Assembly (NCBI GenBank): GCA_030601705.1
Contig: JAUWBM010000015.1
Coordinates: forward strand, 1 to 36,317
Direction: 5' to 3'
DNA: 36,317 nucleotides
From: Thermoplasmatota archaeon
GTDB taxonomy: Archaea; Thermoplasmatota; E2; DHVEG-1
Below, piece after piece: positions 5,994 through 13,861 of this stretch; within the stretch, counting starts at the first letter, position 1; every line of letters starts with the position of its first letter. The position numbers and the translations under genes were made by a program. The notes beneath the pieces were generated by a model. That model worked only from the letters and a program-made list of their open reading frames with translations, had not been told where the DNA came from and searched no databases.

Positions 5994-8072
5994 TTATGGT
6001 CCTGTTTCTTCAGGTCCAAAACTCAAGAAACTTGAAGGATCATTTTGATTGTTATAAGATGTTGAAACCCATTCTGCACTGCGGGTTACATCTGAGATTC
6101 TTACCTCATCAATGATTCCATCAAAGTGATGGGAGATACTTGAGCTAAAATAGGCGCCGATACCACTTTCCCAATCTTCAGATGCGGCATCACCTAATCC
6201 CGAACCGCTTTCCTTGCCAATGCCATCAGAGTATATCTGGGCATTACCAGCGGCATCGACTGTGAAAGCAATATGATACCAGGTGCTTGTACTGATACTA
6301 TTTACACCGGTGTCATATAAACTCCAACCGCTGCCAGTAGTATAATATCCTCCATACATACAATTGTCTGGTATCGTGGTATATGCGTTTTTTCGTTGGA
6401 TGAGATTAATCGTATATTGGTCTCGCATGTCCATCATGCCATAATAATCACCGGTTGCTGTGCTTTCCATGTTAAACCATAGTTCCATACACATGGGTTT
6501 AGGATGTGATATGGTGTTGTCTCCAAAGGTGATATAATCAGTCTCTGATTTTTCAAAATCATAGGCAGTTCCGATGATGCCTGTGGTGGTGGTCGCTCCA
6601 TGATTGGTGAGATCATGATTATTGCTGGTACTATCATCTGTTCCATCCATATGCCAAACATGGGTGAATCCAGTATCCCAGATAAGTATTGGACTTTCTT
6701 GGTTAGAAGCTGTGGGATTACCATAATACATATACAAAACTGTATCCTCATCATAAGAAACACTCGGGATATTCAGCCAAGCAACCAATTCACCAGTTGA
6801 ACCATCATATTGTTCGATTTCATGATACAGTTTATTTGCGACACCAACCCCGTCCATAAACAAAATATCATCGCCATCATCCTGAGTCTTATCCCTGAGA
6901 TCAGTATCAAGAGTACTAACAAGTACTGGGAAATAACTCAGATCACCAGCAACCTGTGTATGGTCTATCGTGATTTTTTTCCGATATTGCCAGCCTTCAT
7001 CAAACGGGTCAAATGGGAGTTCTTCAGTCATAAATGATAACTCCTTCATCGTTACATCTTTACCATCAGCAACCTCAATTACCCATTGATACCGAGTATT
7101 TGGTTTCAGCCCCGAGACAGGAACCGTGTAAACCCCATCTCCCTTGTTTGTTCCACTTCCTGATCCAATGTCAGGACTTGTGGTAACTGAATAACTCATG
7201 GGATCACCATCAGCATCCTCGATTTGAAAACTCAGTTCAGAAAGAGAAACAGGAACATTCCATGTTCCACTTGGTGGGTTCTCATTTGATATAACTGGTG
7301 GGTTGTTTGGAGGCCACCATTCAATTTCTTCCGCATTTACGGAGGCATATAATGCATATCCAAAGAGTCCATATGCCATAACTGGCGGGAGGAAAATGCT
7401 AAATCCGATGCCCCAGAAACCAAGTGCTATCCCATTCTGTGCACCAGTGGCAATAAACCCCGTTCCAGAGCGTAACCCTCCACAAGATGTTACTCCTTCT
7501 AATGTTGACCACCGCACGAATAGCCTGGGAATGGGTGTGAGAAGTATAGGTATGAGTCTTGGCAGGATAATAATAGGCAGTGATGTCCCTGAGCCTGTAG
7601 AAACGTAGTTACAAAACAATTCAGATGCCCTATTTTGCAAACGAGGCAGTGCTAGTTTAGGGTGTTGTGGACGCAAAGTTGGTGTAAGACGTGACTTTAG
7701 TGTTTTCACTGATAAGCCTGCTGGCAGGAGGTTATGTTCATCAGCAAGTGCAATGATCTCGTGTTGCAACTGCTGTATTTTATCAGATAATGGATCACGA
7801 GCTGTTTCAATTTGAAGCTCTTTTATTTTATCGTATAAAAACTCTGCATCACTTGGGGACATAGTAATTTCTTGTGACGGTTCTCTAGGAAATCCAAAGG
7901 TGCTACAGGTTACTAGCACATCCTCTTTTAATTCACAAACATCTTCAATATCAATATCTAATTGACTAGTATCTTCTGAATATCCACCAATATTCGAGAC
8001 GAAACTCGAACAGATAAAAATGATTATTATTCCAACTACTCCACTTTTCTTTAAAAGATAATTCCTTTTCAT
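5994..8072 (-). CDS. Secreted multidomain protein: FN3-like, DUF2341 and LamG domains
   Basis: 692 aa with a good GGAGGA site before the ATG. An N-terminal signal peptide (KKSGVVGIIIIFICSSFVS) is followed by an unrecognised region (~35-250) containing a hydrophobic stretch around 205-245. An FN3-like domain lies at ~255-350 (PNTRYQWVIEVADG). A DUF2341 domain lies at ~358-460, starting WQYRKKITIDHTQ and ending in LYMYYGNP. A LamG/concanavalin-like domain covers ~468-688 (THVWHMDG, DGIIDEVRISD). DUF2341 plus LamG is a common surface adhesion or glycan-binding arrangement. It is probably displayed on or shed from the cell. It is divergent from the beta-helix remnant at 8224 and ends about 40 bases from the transposase stop on the opposite strand. 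Confidence 0.8.
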   Translation of the reverse strand: MKRNYLLKKSGVVGIIIIFICSSFVSNIGGYSEDTSQLDIDIEDVCELKEDVLVTCSTFGFPREPSQEITMSPSDAEFLYDKIKELQIETARDPLSDKIQQLQHEIIALADEHNLLPAGLSVKTLKSRLTPTLRPQHPKLALPRLQNRASELFCNYVSTGSGTSLPIIILPRLIPILLTPIPRLFVRWSTLEGVTSCGGLRSGTGFIATGAQNGIALGFWGIGFSIFLPPVMAYGLFGYALYASVNAEEIEWWPPNNPPVISNENPPSGTWNVPVSLSELSFQIEDADGDPMSYSVTTSPDIGSGSGTNKGDGVYTVPVSGLKPNTRYQWVIEVADGKDVTMKELSFMTEELPFDPFDEGWQYRKKITIDHTQVAGDLSYFPVLVSTLDTDLRDKTQDDGDDILFMDGVGVANKLYHEIEQYDGSTGELVAWLNIPSVSYDEDTVLYMYYGNPTASNQESPILIWDTGFTHVWHMDGTDDSTSNNHDLTNHGATTTTGIIGTAYDFEKSETDYITFGDNTISHPKPMCMELWFNMESTATGDYYGMMDMRDQYTINLIQRKNAYTTIPDNCMYGGYYTTGSGWSLYDTGVNSISTSTWYHIAFTVDAAGNAQIYSDGIGKESGSGLGDAASEDWESGIGAYFSSSISHHFDGIIDEVRISDVTRSAEWVSTSYNNQNDPSSFLSFGPEETGP

Positions 8073-8223
8073 ATCTTATCCTCCTGTGTAATGCTAATGC
8101 GTGCCAGGTATTTAGTTTTTTCCAGGATTTGACGATAAAACAACATATTATCTTCCCAGATGTAACAAGACCACAGATAAACAAATATATCAGAAGTGCA
8201 TTATTAATATGGGGGAAAGCAAA

Positions 8224-8448
8224 ATGGAAAGAAATAACCTCATTAAGAAAGGGTTGGTAGTTGATGTTATTCTATTATTCTTTAGCGTGAGTGTTATCCT
8301 ATCAACAGGCACTACAGACGTAAAACAGAGTACCATGCCTACTTCTTCTGGTGATACCTTATATGTCGGTGGCGATGGTCTAGGTAACTACACGAAGATT
8401 CAGGATGCTATTGATAACGCTAGCGTTGGGGATACTATTTTTGTATAG
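8224..8448 (+). pseudogene. N-terminal stub of a secreted parallel-beta-helix (NosD-like) protein
   Basis: A signal peptide (KKGLVVDVILLFFSVSVILS) is followed by DTLYVGGDGLGNYTKIQDAI and DNASVGDTIFV. That is the standard opening of archaeal secreted beta-helix proteins, which normally continue for hundreds of residues. Here it stops at TAG 8446-8448, exactly at the edge of a hairpin that looks like an insertion-sequence end. ATG 8224 follows a GGGGGA site and is preferred over ATG 8209. A TATA-like AAATATAT lies at 8183-8190. The gene was evidently cut by insertion and only its start survives. Confidence 0.75.
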
Positions 8449-8676
8449 AGGGTTTTGAAAAACCCCTCATAGAAAACTCTTTATGAATATCATCCATTCT
8501 TTATACATAAGGAGTGATGGGTGATGAGTTTTAACCGTTTTGTCCTAGAAGAACAGTATAAAAAAGTGAAAGGTCTTGGAGATCGTCTTGAATTAATGAA
8601 ACAGCAGATAGATTGGAAACCATTTATTCCTATAGTAAAAAGTGTTTTCCATGATGATATGAAAGGAATAGATTAA
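8448..8676 (+). mobile_element. Truncated left end of an IS5-type insertion sequence
   Basis: The element starts with a hairpin, GAGGGTTTT (8448-8456) against AAAACCCCTC (8459-8468), directly after the broken beta-helix gene. It continues into the first 50 codons of a transposase (8524-8676), then ends. No matching right end was found downstream. It explains the truncation of the upstream gene. Confidence 0.55.
8524..8676 (+). pseudogene. N-terminal fragment of an IS5-family transposase
   Basis: 50 codons from ATG 8524. The segment LGDRLELMKQQIDWKPFIPI matches the conserved N-terminal pattern of IS5/IS1182-type transposases (LGD.L..M...IDW..F.PI). The catalytic DDE domain is absent and the frame ends at TAA 8674-8676, so it is inactive. 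A GGAG at 8511-8514 precedes it. Confidence 0.6.
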
Positions 8677-8715
8677 AAAAGGAGTTTTGGTATTAAAACT
8701 TTAGGTGAATATCAT

Positions 8716-8841
8716 ATGTTTGGAAAAAAACCCGTTGATCCCGACAAATGTAAGCGATGTAAAGGAAGGGGATATAATACTCCCTTCCATTTTATATGTG
8801 CTGAATGTGGTGGGACAGGTAAGGCAGAAATTTTTGATTAA
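8716..8841 (+). CDS. 41-aa zinc-knuckle protein (DnaJ central-domain type)
   Basis: GGTGA (8703-8707) precedes the ATG by 8 bases. Residues 12-15 (CKRC) and 28-31 (CAEC) carry CxxC pairs followed by KGRGY and GGTGK, the CxxCxGxG pattern of the DnaJ cysteine-rich domain. A single such motif pair can bind one zinc ion. Its TAA overlaps the ATG of the methyltransferase, so the two are probably translated together. Role unknown; folding helper or RNA/protein binding are guesses. Confidence 0.6.
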   Translation: MFGKKPVDPDKCKRCKGRGYNTPFHFICAECGGTGKAEIFD

Positions 8842-9299
8842 TGGTTGTTTCTATGAAATTAAACTTTGGTTGCGGTGGCACCCTTTTAGAGGGATATATA
8901 AATTATGATAAATATAATCCTAATGCTGAATATATTGATTTAGAAAAATTACCATTACCGTTTAAGGATGGAGTGGCTGATGAGATTTTATTATCAAGCG
9001 TGTTAGAACATTTGAATATTAACCGTTTTGAGTTTATGAAAGAAATGCACCGGATACTTAAAAAAAATGGCATTCTTATTATTCGTTTGCCGTTATATCA
9101 TCCTGAAATGAATCATGTAAGTTGGTGCCATCCACATAGTTATTTTGACGCAGTTATTGACTGGGGGCATCCGATGGGTGCAGGTCAGTGTTTGCCATTA
9201 TTCAAAAAAATATCATTTAAATATAAATTTAAACGTGTGTCTTTGAGTTTTCCGTTTATCCATATCCATAGTTGTTGGAAGTTACAGAAAATACAGTAG
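8841..9299 (+). CDS. SAM-dependent methyltransferase (type 11), probably C-terminally altered
   Basis: 152 aa (ATG 8841, or ATG 8853 giving MKLNFGCGG). The SAM-binding motif I is LNFGCGG, followed by an acidic YIDLEKLPLPF, then DEILLSSVLEHL and the post-motif MHRILKKNGILIIRLPL. Such enzymes methylate small molecules, lipids or glycans; the substrate cannot be read. The last ~10 codons lie antisense to the signal-peptide remnant at 9256-9348. The natural C-terminus may therefore have been replaced by a junction near 9260. Confidence 0.7.
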   Translation: MVVSMKLNFGCGGTLLEGYINYDKYNPNAEYIDLEKLPLPFKDGVADEILLSSVLEHLNINRFEFMKEMHRILKKNGILIIRLPLYHPEMNHVSWCHPHSYFDAVIDWGHPMGAGQCLPLFKKISFKYKFKRVSLSFPFIHIHSCWKLQKIQ

Positions 9300-9348
9300 C
9301 GGCAATCAACAGCATACATACAAAAATACCTAATAGTTTCTTTTTCAT
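9256..9348 (-). pseudogene. Surface-protein gene reduced to its signal peptide
   Basis: 30 codons: MKKKLLGIFVCMLLIA, then ATVFSVTSNNYGYG and a stop. This is a complete archaeal signal peptide with nothing after it. It has a GGGGG ribosome site (9358-9362) and a TATA box at 9393-9405, so the promoter and start are intact while the body of the gene is gone. The missing portion was probably lost when the methyltransferase region joined here. Expression of a bare signal peptide is possible but has no evident function. Confidence 0.6.
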
Positions 9349-9392
9349 TTTACGTTTCCCCCTTGATTTTATAACATTTGTAATATTATAAT

Positions 9393-9405
9393 ATTATATA
9401 AATTT
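9393..9405 (-). promoter_or_regulatory. TATA box of the signal-peptide remnant
   Basis: On the minus strand this reads AAATTTATATAAT, about 45 bases before the ATG at 9348. The stretch from 9406 to 9574 to its right is AT-rich, non-coding, and shows nothing else I can name. Confidence 0.45.
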
Positions 9406-9574
9406 AACGATTGTTAATTGCAACATCTGTAACAAAAGGTTAGTAGGCTGATTTCATTTCAACGTTACTATTATCTTTAAGATTCTTCTGGCTAAAAACA
9501 AAATACGTAATGTCTCCCCAAACATTCACAAAAAACGACCAAAAACACGCCAAGACGGATAGGGGACAGAGGGC

Positions 9575-10819
9575 CTAAACAGAACCCTCTACGTGGGCAA
9601 CAATATCCCCTTCCATCCTTTTTGCCACGCTTGGGTCCACATCTCGTAGAACTCTCTGTAATCCAACATCGGGGGTATTGCCTTGTAGCATGTTTATTAT
9701 CGTCGCAAGTGTACCTTCAAGTCTTCCGATACGGTCAACTTTCTCCTCTAGGGTTCTATTGCACTCTACTACTGCTCTAAGGTTCTGCTTTTGTATACCT
9801 ATTTCCTCAGATTGTTTCTCTACTATACCATTAAGTTTCTGCAATTCTCCGATACTACTGTAGATGGACACTTTTGCTTCTACTCTCTCCTTGTATAGCT
9901 TAGCTAGTTCATCCTCTGCACCCTTCTGGTATCGAGCATATACAGAAATGATACCTTGTTCATGTCCTATTAGTGCCTCTGCAATATCCTGATTTACTAC
10001 TACTCCTGCATTGGTTCTGAAAAACTGTCTCAAAGAGTGTGGGTGTAATGTTCTATGATTTGTATCCTTGTCTCTGTCCTCTAGTCCTGCATCCTCTAAT
10101 GCTTGATTCCACATCTCTCTAGCACTGTGTTCTCCAAAAGGAAACACTCTATCATCTTTTAGGTTCTTAATATCTTCAGTTAATCTCTTGTAATCCTCTA
10201 TGTCTCTTCTTTCAAATTTATATCTAAGTCTCCTTGCACTCTTAATGTAATCTGTTCTTACTTTCAGCCACTCTAGGATTAACTCTTTTGCCTCCTGTGA
10301 TATAAAAGCAGTTCTTGTATCTCCTGTTTTGGTGTGATTGCCTCTAATCACTATCCTACAGGGGTCTTCATCCAAATGCATATCCCCAAATGTAACCTCT
10401 GGTAGTTCTCCTATTCTCATACCACTAGAAGCCATAGTGAGGAAAAAAGCACGACCACGAACATCTAAGTGGGACATGATTACTTTCAACTCCTCAGGTT
10501 TAAGGTTCTTGTCTTGTGTTCTGGCTCTAGTGCCACCCATACGTCTCCTTATGTCCTTCCATACAATACTGGGTAAATCCACTCTGTTGTGTTGAAGAAA
10601 GACCTTTATGCATCCTAGGTCACTGTTTATTGTTTTAGGTGCATAGTTATGATTCATTCTATATTGGAAAAACTGTTCAATATCCTTCTCGTAGTCCCTG
10701 TTGTTGAAGTAGGAGTTAGGGTCAACTCCTAACACACTGAAATACTTGTTCAATGTAACTCTATAGTTACGTTTCGTGTTCTTACTGGGGTATCTGCTAG
10801 TGAATTCATCAATATCCAT
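9575..10819 (-). CDS. Tyrosine recombinase / integrase
   Basis: 414 aa. N-terminal SAM-like core-binding domain (~1-85), then the catalytic domain with R135 (GMRIGE), K164 (HTKTGDTR), H261 and R264 (HPHSLRQFF), H286 (LIGHEQG), and Y294 or Y297 (SVYARY) as nucleophile. The full catalytic set is present. Residues ~320-370 form a predicted coiled coil (KQSEEIGIQKQNL). Such enzymes integrate or resolve circular elements. GGAGA lies just before the ATG, and the gene starts one base after the 158-aa gene, so they form an operon. No att repeat was found next to it, so the borders of its element are undefined. Confidence 0.9.
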   Translation of the reverse strand: MDIDEFTSRYPSKNTKRNYRVTLNKYFSVLGVDPNSYFNNRDYEKDIEQFFQYRMNHNYAPKTINSDLGCIKVFLQHNRVDLPSIVWKDIRRRMGGTRARTQDKNLKPEELKVIMSHLDVRGRAFFLTMASSGMRIGELPEVTFGDMHLDEDPCRIVIRGNHTKTGDTRTAFISQEAKELILEWLKVRTDYIKSARRLRYKFERRDIEDYKRLTEDIKNLKDDRVFPFGEHSAREMWNQALEDAGLEDRDKDTNHRTLHPHSLRQFFRTNAGVVVNQDIAEALIGHEQGIISVYARYQKGAEDELAKLYKERVEAKVSIYSSIGELQKLNGIVEKQSEEIGIQKQNLRAVVECNRTLEEKVDRIGRLEGTLATIINMLQGNTPDVGLQRVLRDVDPSVAKRMEGDIVAHVEGSV

Positions 10820-10820
10820 T

Positions 10821-11297
10821 CTATTTCTCCAGGAGTCTATTAATCAACGAGTCCCAGGATTCCCCTACTTTCTTGGCATTTCTTAGTTGTTCCCTTGTTT
10901 TGTGTTTCAGAGCAATCTTGACCTCATCATTATCACTTAATTTCTTATATTCTCTTGGGACATAACTCAACACATTCTCCTTGATTTTAGCCACTGCATT
11001 GTCGAAGTCAACTTGTGTTTCAATTCTCTGTATTACCTTACCAGGTGCACCTATGTGGTTCTCTAGCATTTGTATTCCATAGGTCACATTACTAAGGTAC
11101 ACATTACCCTCTACCAGTTTCACAAATCTGTCCTTTCGGTATCGCACCTGTTGTTCAGGTAGTGCCTCTATCAGTTCTTTGACTCTGAAGACATGCTTAC
11201 CTTTCTCTTTCTCCTTCTTTACAATTATTTCATTTAGCTTCTGGGTTACCTCTTTGCTCTTATCAGCCTTCTTATCTTGTTTCTTTCTCTTTGTCAT
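10821..11297 (-). CDS. 158-aa basic protein with RHH-antitoxin-like C-terminus, integrase partner
   Basis: The N-terminus is strongly basic (TKRKKQDKKADKSKE). The middle is unrecognised. The C-terminal ~35 residues (VKIALKHKTREQLRNAKKVG, then ESWDSLINRLLE) follow the pattern of archaeal RHH-type antitoxin domains (strand, ETKE.L, GESYD..I..LL). The stop is 2 bases from the integrase ATG. The position suggests a recombination directionality factor or a regulator of the integrase; this is inference. Length and content are not typical of Xis. Confidence 0.6.
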   Translation of the reverse strand: MTKRKKQDKKADKSKEVTQKLNEIIVKKEKEKGKHVFRVKELIEALPEQQVRYRKDRFVKLVEGNVYLSNVTYGIQMLENHIGAPGKVIQRIETQVDFDNAVAKIKENVLSYVPREYKKLSDNDEVKIALKHKTREQLRNAKKVGESWDSLINRLLEK

Positions 11298-11676
11298 ACA
11301 TATTCTCCTAGCACCGGTGTGTCAACCAGTGCCATGGAAAAAACGAATTTCGGGGGGGGGTAATTTAATCATCGATGCTGTTCGACCATGGAGGGAGTGA
11401 CAAAAAAATCTGTTTGATTTCTGATAGAAACTTTTTAATGATGTAAAATGGGGGTAACAATTTTCTTCATTTGTTCTTGTTAAAATAATTATGCATCACA
11501 TTTTGAAAAACATATTTTGAATTATATTTGCATTTCAAGTTAAAAATAGTGCAAAACCTATTATTGAATCAAGAAATAGGGCAAAAGGATAAATAGTGTA
11601 TAACAATAATATATTTATGTTGATACTATAGGGGACTTTAGCAACTTATGTACAAGAAAGTATATGGAGAAATGAT
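11298..11676. other. Non-coding region between integrase operon and peptidase gene
   Basis: 379 bases with no convincing ORF. It contains an imperfect inverted repeat GCACCGG (11311-11317) / CCAGTGC (11326-11332) just upstream of the integrase operon. A run of nine G lies at 11352-11360. AT-rich promoter-like sequence near 11607-11620 and a GGAG site serve the following peptidase gene. Confidence 0.5.
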
Positions 11677-13779
11677 ATGAAAAGAATTGATATAGGAAAA
11701 AATATGGTATTTTTAGTGACAATTATTCTTGCCGGAGCAAGTGTTATGCCAAGTTTGAGTGGTTCAACTGGTGAGGCAACTCAAGACAATGGAAACATTA
11801 GACTGGCAGTTCAAAATAATGAAGATATAATAACAATCACTTATCAAATAAGTGAATTTACATCTGAAGAAATAAGTATTGATGGAAATAGTTATTTAAG
11901 ACTTGCTTTAGACGATGAATCAAATATTATGCTGAAAGGAAAACCTGAACTTCCAAATATTTGTCGAAGTATTATTATTCCTGATGATTTAATAATGGAG
12001 GTTAGAGTTGCACGATCTCAATATCAAGAATATGAAGAAATGCAGATTATTCCATCAAAAGGGCACTTACTAAGAACGGTAAATCCTGAGGATGTGCCCT
12101 ATGAATTTGACGAGATGTATAACGAAAACAAGTGGTTCCCAGAAAAAATTGTAGAATTAAGAGAACCTTATATATTACGTGACTTTAGGAGTTTAGTCGT
12201 TGAAATTAATCCATTCCAATACAATCCTGTTGAGGAGAAACTGCGTTTCTACACTGATATAACTATAGAAGTTTATCCGAATGGTTTTGATTCAATAAAC
12301 TGTATAACCAGAACAGAATTACCTTCTAAGATTGATACAGATTTTAAGCAGATTTATGCGAGGCATTTCATCAACTTAAACACTATTTTCAATAACCGAT
12401 ATGATCCAGTGGAAGAACAAGGGAACATGCTGGTAATCACCTATGATGATTTTTGGGATTCCATGATACCGTTTGTCCAGTGGAAAAATATGAAGGGTGT
12501 TCCAACAGAGATGGTGAATGTTTCAACGATTGGTGATGTCAATGCTATTAAGACCTATATTGAAAACTATTACAATAATTATGGTCTTACCTTTGTATTG
12601 CTGGTAGGAGATGCAGCCCAAGTGCCTACTACGTATATTGGTTACAATGCGTCTGATCCAAGTTATTCATACATTGTAGGCAACGATCATTATCCTGACC
12701 TCTTCGTTGGTCGTTTTTCTGCTCAAACAGTCGATCAATTAGAAACGCAGGTTGAAAGATCAATTGAATATGAGAAATACCCACAAGCTAATGCGGATTG
12801 GTATCGTAAAGGAATAGGTGTTGCTTCATCTCAAGGGCCAGGTGATGATGGTGAAATGGATTACGAACACATACGGAATATCCGGTCTAAACTTATGAAT
12901 TATACTTACATTGAAGTAGATGAGTTGTACGATGGTAGTCAAGGTGGCGAAGATGAATCGGGCAATCCAACGCCAAGTATGGTCTCCGAGGCTCTTAATG
13001 ATGGACGGAGTATTACAAATTACTGCGGACATGGCAGCCCAACTGGTTGGGGGAGCAGTGGGTTTAGTAACTCTGATATTAATAACCTTGTAAATGATAA
13101 TATGCTTCCTTATGTGATCTGCGTGGCCTGCAATAATGGACAATTTGATGATTATGACGCTTGTTTCTGTGAGACATGGTTACGAGCCACTAATGATGGT
13201 GAACCAACTGGTGCCATCGCGGCTACAGGGTCTTCTAAAGGGATGTCGTGGAGCCCACCTATGGATGGGCAGGACGAAATGAACGATTTAATTGTAGAAA
13301 CATACACCGACAACGTGAAACGCACTATTGGTGGGATTCATGCCAACGGCTGTATGCATATGAATGATGAATACGGTTCATCAGGTGAAAATGAAACTGA
13401 TGCCTGGCATATTTTTGGAGATCCATCATTGCAGATACGGACAGATACGCCGTTACCAGTGGTTGATATCGGTGTTATCAAAGGCGGGTTATTCAAAATA
13501 ACTGCAGAAATTAAAAATACAGGAATTGCCGAAGCAGAAGAAATAAATTGGAAGATTGCCCTAGATGGTGGTTTCATATTACTGGGTAAAGAGACCACTG
13601 GTACAATCCAAACTATTCCAGCAGGCGGAGAAGAAGAAGTAAGATCTGGTTTGATATTTGGTTTTGGACAAACACGGATAACTGTTACAGCAGACATTCC
13701 AGAAGGTTCAGATGAACGAAATCTAGGTGCGTTTGTACTGCTGTTCTTTATGAGGGTTAACCCTAGTGGCAGCATATAA
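11677..13779 (+). CDS. Secreted C25 (gingipain-like) cysteine peptidase with C-terminal CARDB-like tail
   Basis: 700 aa. Signal peptide at ~9-30. Propeptide-like region at ~45-235, with the conserved LPNICRSIIIPDD and YNPVEEKLRFYTDI elements. Catalytic domain at ~248-590: start MLVITYDDFWD, FVLLVGDAAQVPT, YPDLFVGRFSA, catalytic His in YCGHG (H452), catalytic Cys in VACNNGQFDD (C485), and closing IFGDPSLQI. The tail (~593-700) is a beta-sandwich (CARDB-like) domain starting LPVVDIGVIKGGLFK. C25 enzymes are secreted endopeptidases, several Arg- or Lys-specific. The S1 residue cannot be judged here. It is followed by a deiminase and a second C25 gene on the same strand. Confidence 0.9.
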   Translation: MKRIDIGKNMVFLVTIILAGASVMPSLSGSTGEATQDNGNIRLAVQNNEDIITITYQISEFTSEEISIDGNSYLRLALDDESNIMLKGKPELPNICRSIIIPDDLIMEVRVARSQYQEYEEMQIIPSKGHLLRTVNPEDVPYEFDEMYNENKWFPEKIVELREPYILRDFRSLVVEINPFQYNPVEEKLRFYTDITIEVYPNGFDSINCITRTELPSKIDTDFKQIYARHFINLNTIFNNRYDPVEEQGNMLVITYDDFWDSMIPFVQWKNMKGVPTEMVNVSTIGDVNAIKTYIENYYNNYGLTFVLLVGDAAQVPTTYIGYNASDPSYSYIVGNDHYPDLFVGRFSAQTVDQLETQVERSIEYEKYPQANADWYRKGIGVASSQGPGDDGEMDYEHIRNIRSKLMNYTYIEVDELYDGSQGGEDESGNPTPSMVSEALNDGRSITNYCGHGSPTGWGSSGFSNSDINNLVNDNMLPYVICVACNNGQFDDYDACFCETWLRATNDGEPTGAIAATGSSKGMSWSPPMDGQDEMNDLIVETYTDNVKRTIGGIHANGCMHMNDEYGSSGENETDAWHIFGDPSLQIRTDTPLPVVDIGVIKGGLFKITAEIKNTGIAEAEEINWKIALDGGFILLGKETTGTIQTIPAGGEEEVRSGLIFGFGQTRITVTADIPEGSDERNLGAFVLLFFMRVNPSGSI
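13452..13766 (+). repeat. Duplicated C-terminal domain, copy 1
   Basis: About 315 bases encoding the tail of the first C25 peptidase, closely matched at 18168-18486 in the second. One stretch of 47 bases ending ACTGGTACAATC is identical. The bodies of the two peptidases are far more divergent than this tail, so the tail was copied or converted recently. Confidence 0.85.
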
Positions 13780-13861
13780 TACAGCTTATGAGTAACTTAG
13801 CAACACATATGAAGTTCTTCAGAACCTTACTTAATATTCCGAAATTTCATAGGTGTAAAAA

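Noticed and set aside
8705..8908. 67-aa ORF beginning MNIICLEKNPLIPT
   Set aside because: It overlaps both the zinc-knuckle gene and the methyltransferase in another frame, and neither its sequence nor its start has support.
9575..11297. Integrase operon as the source of the tRNA-Gly element at 18855-21101
   Set aside because: It lies more than 7 kb away outside the repeats, with the peptidase cluster in between, so there is no direct link.
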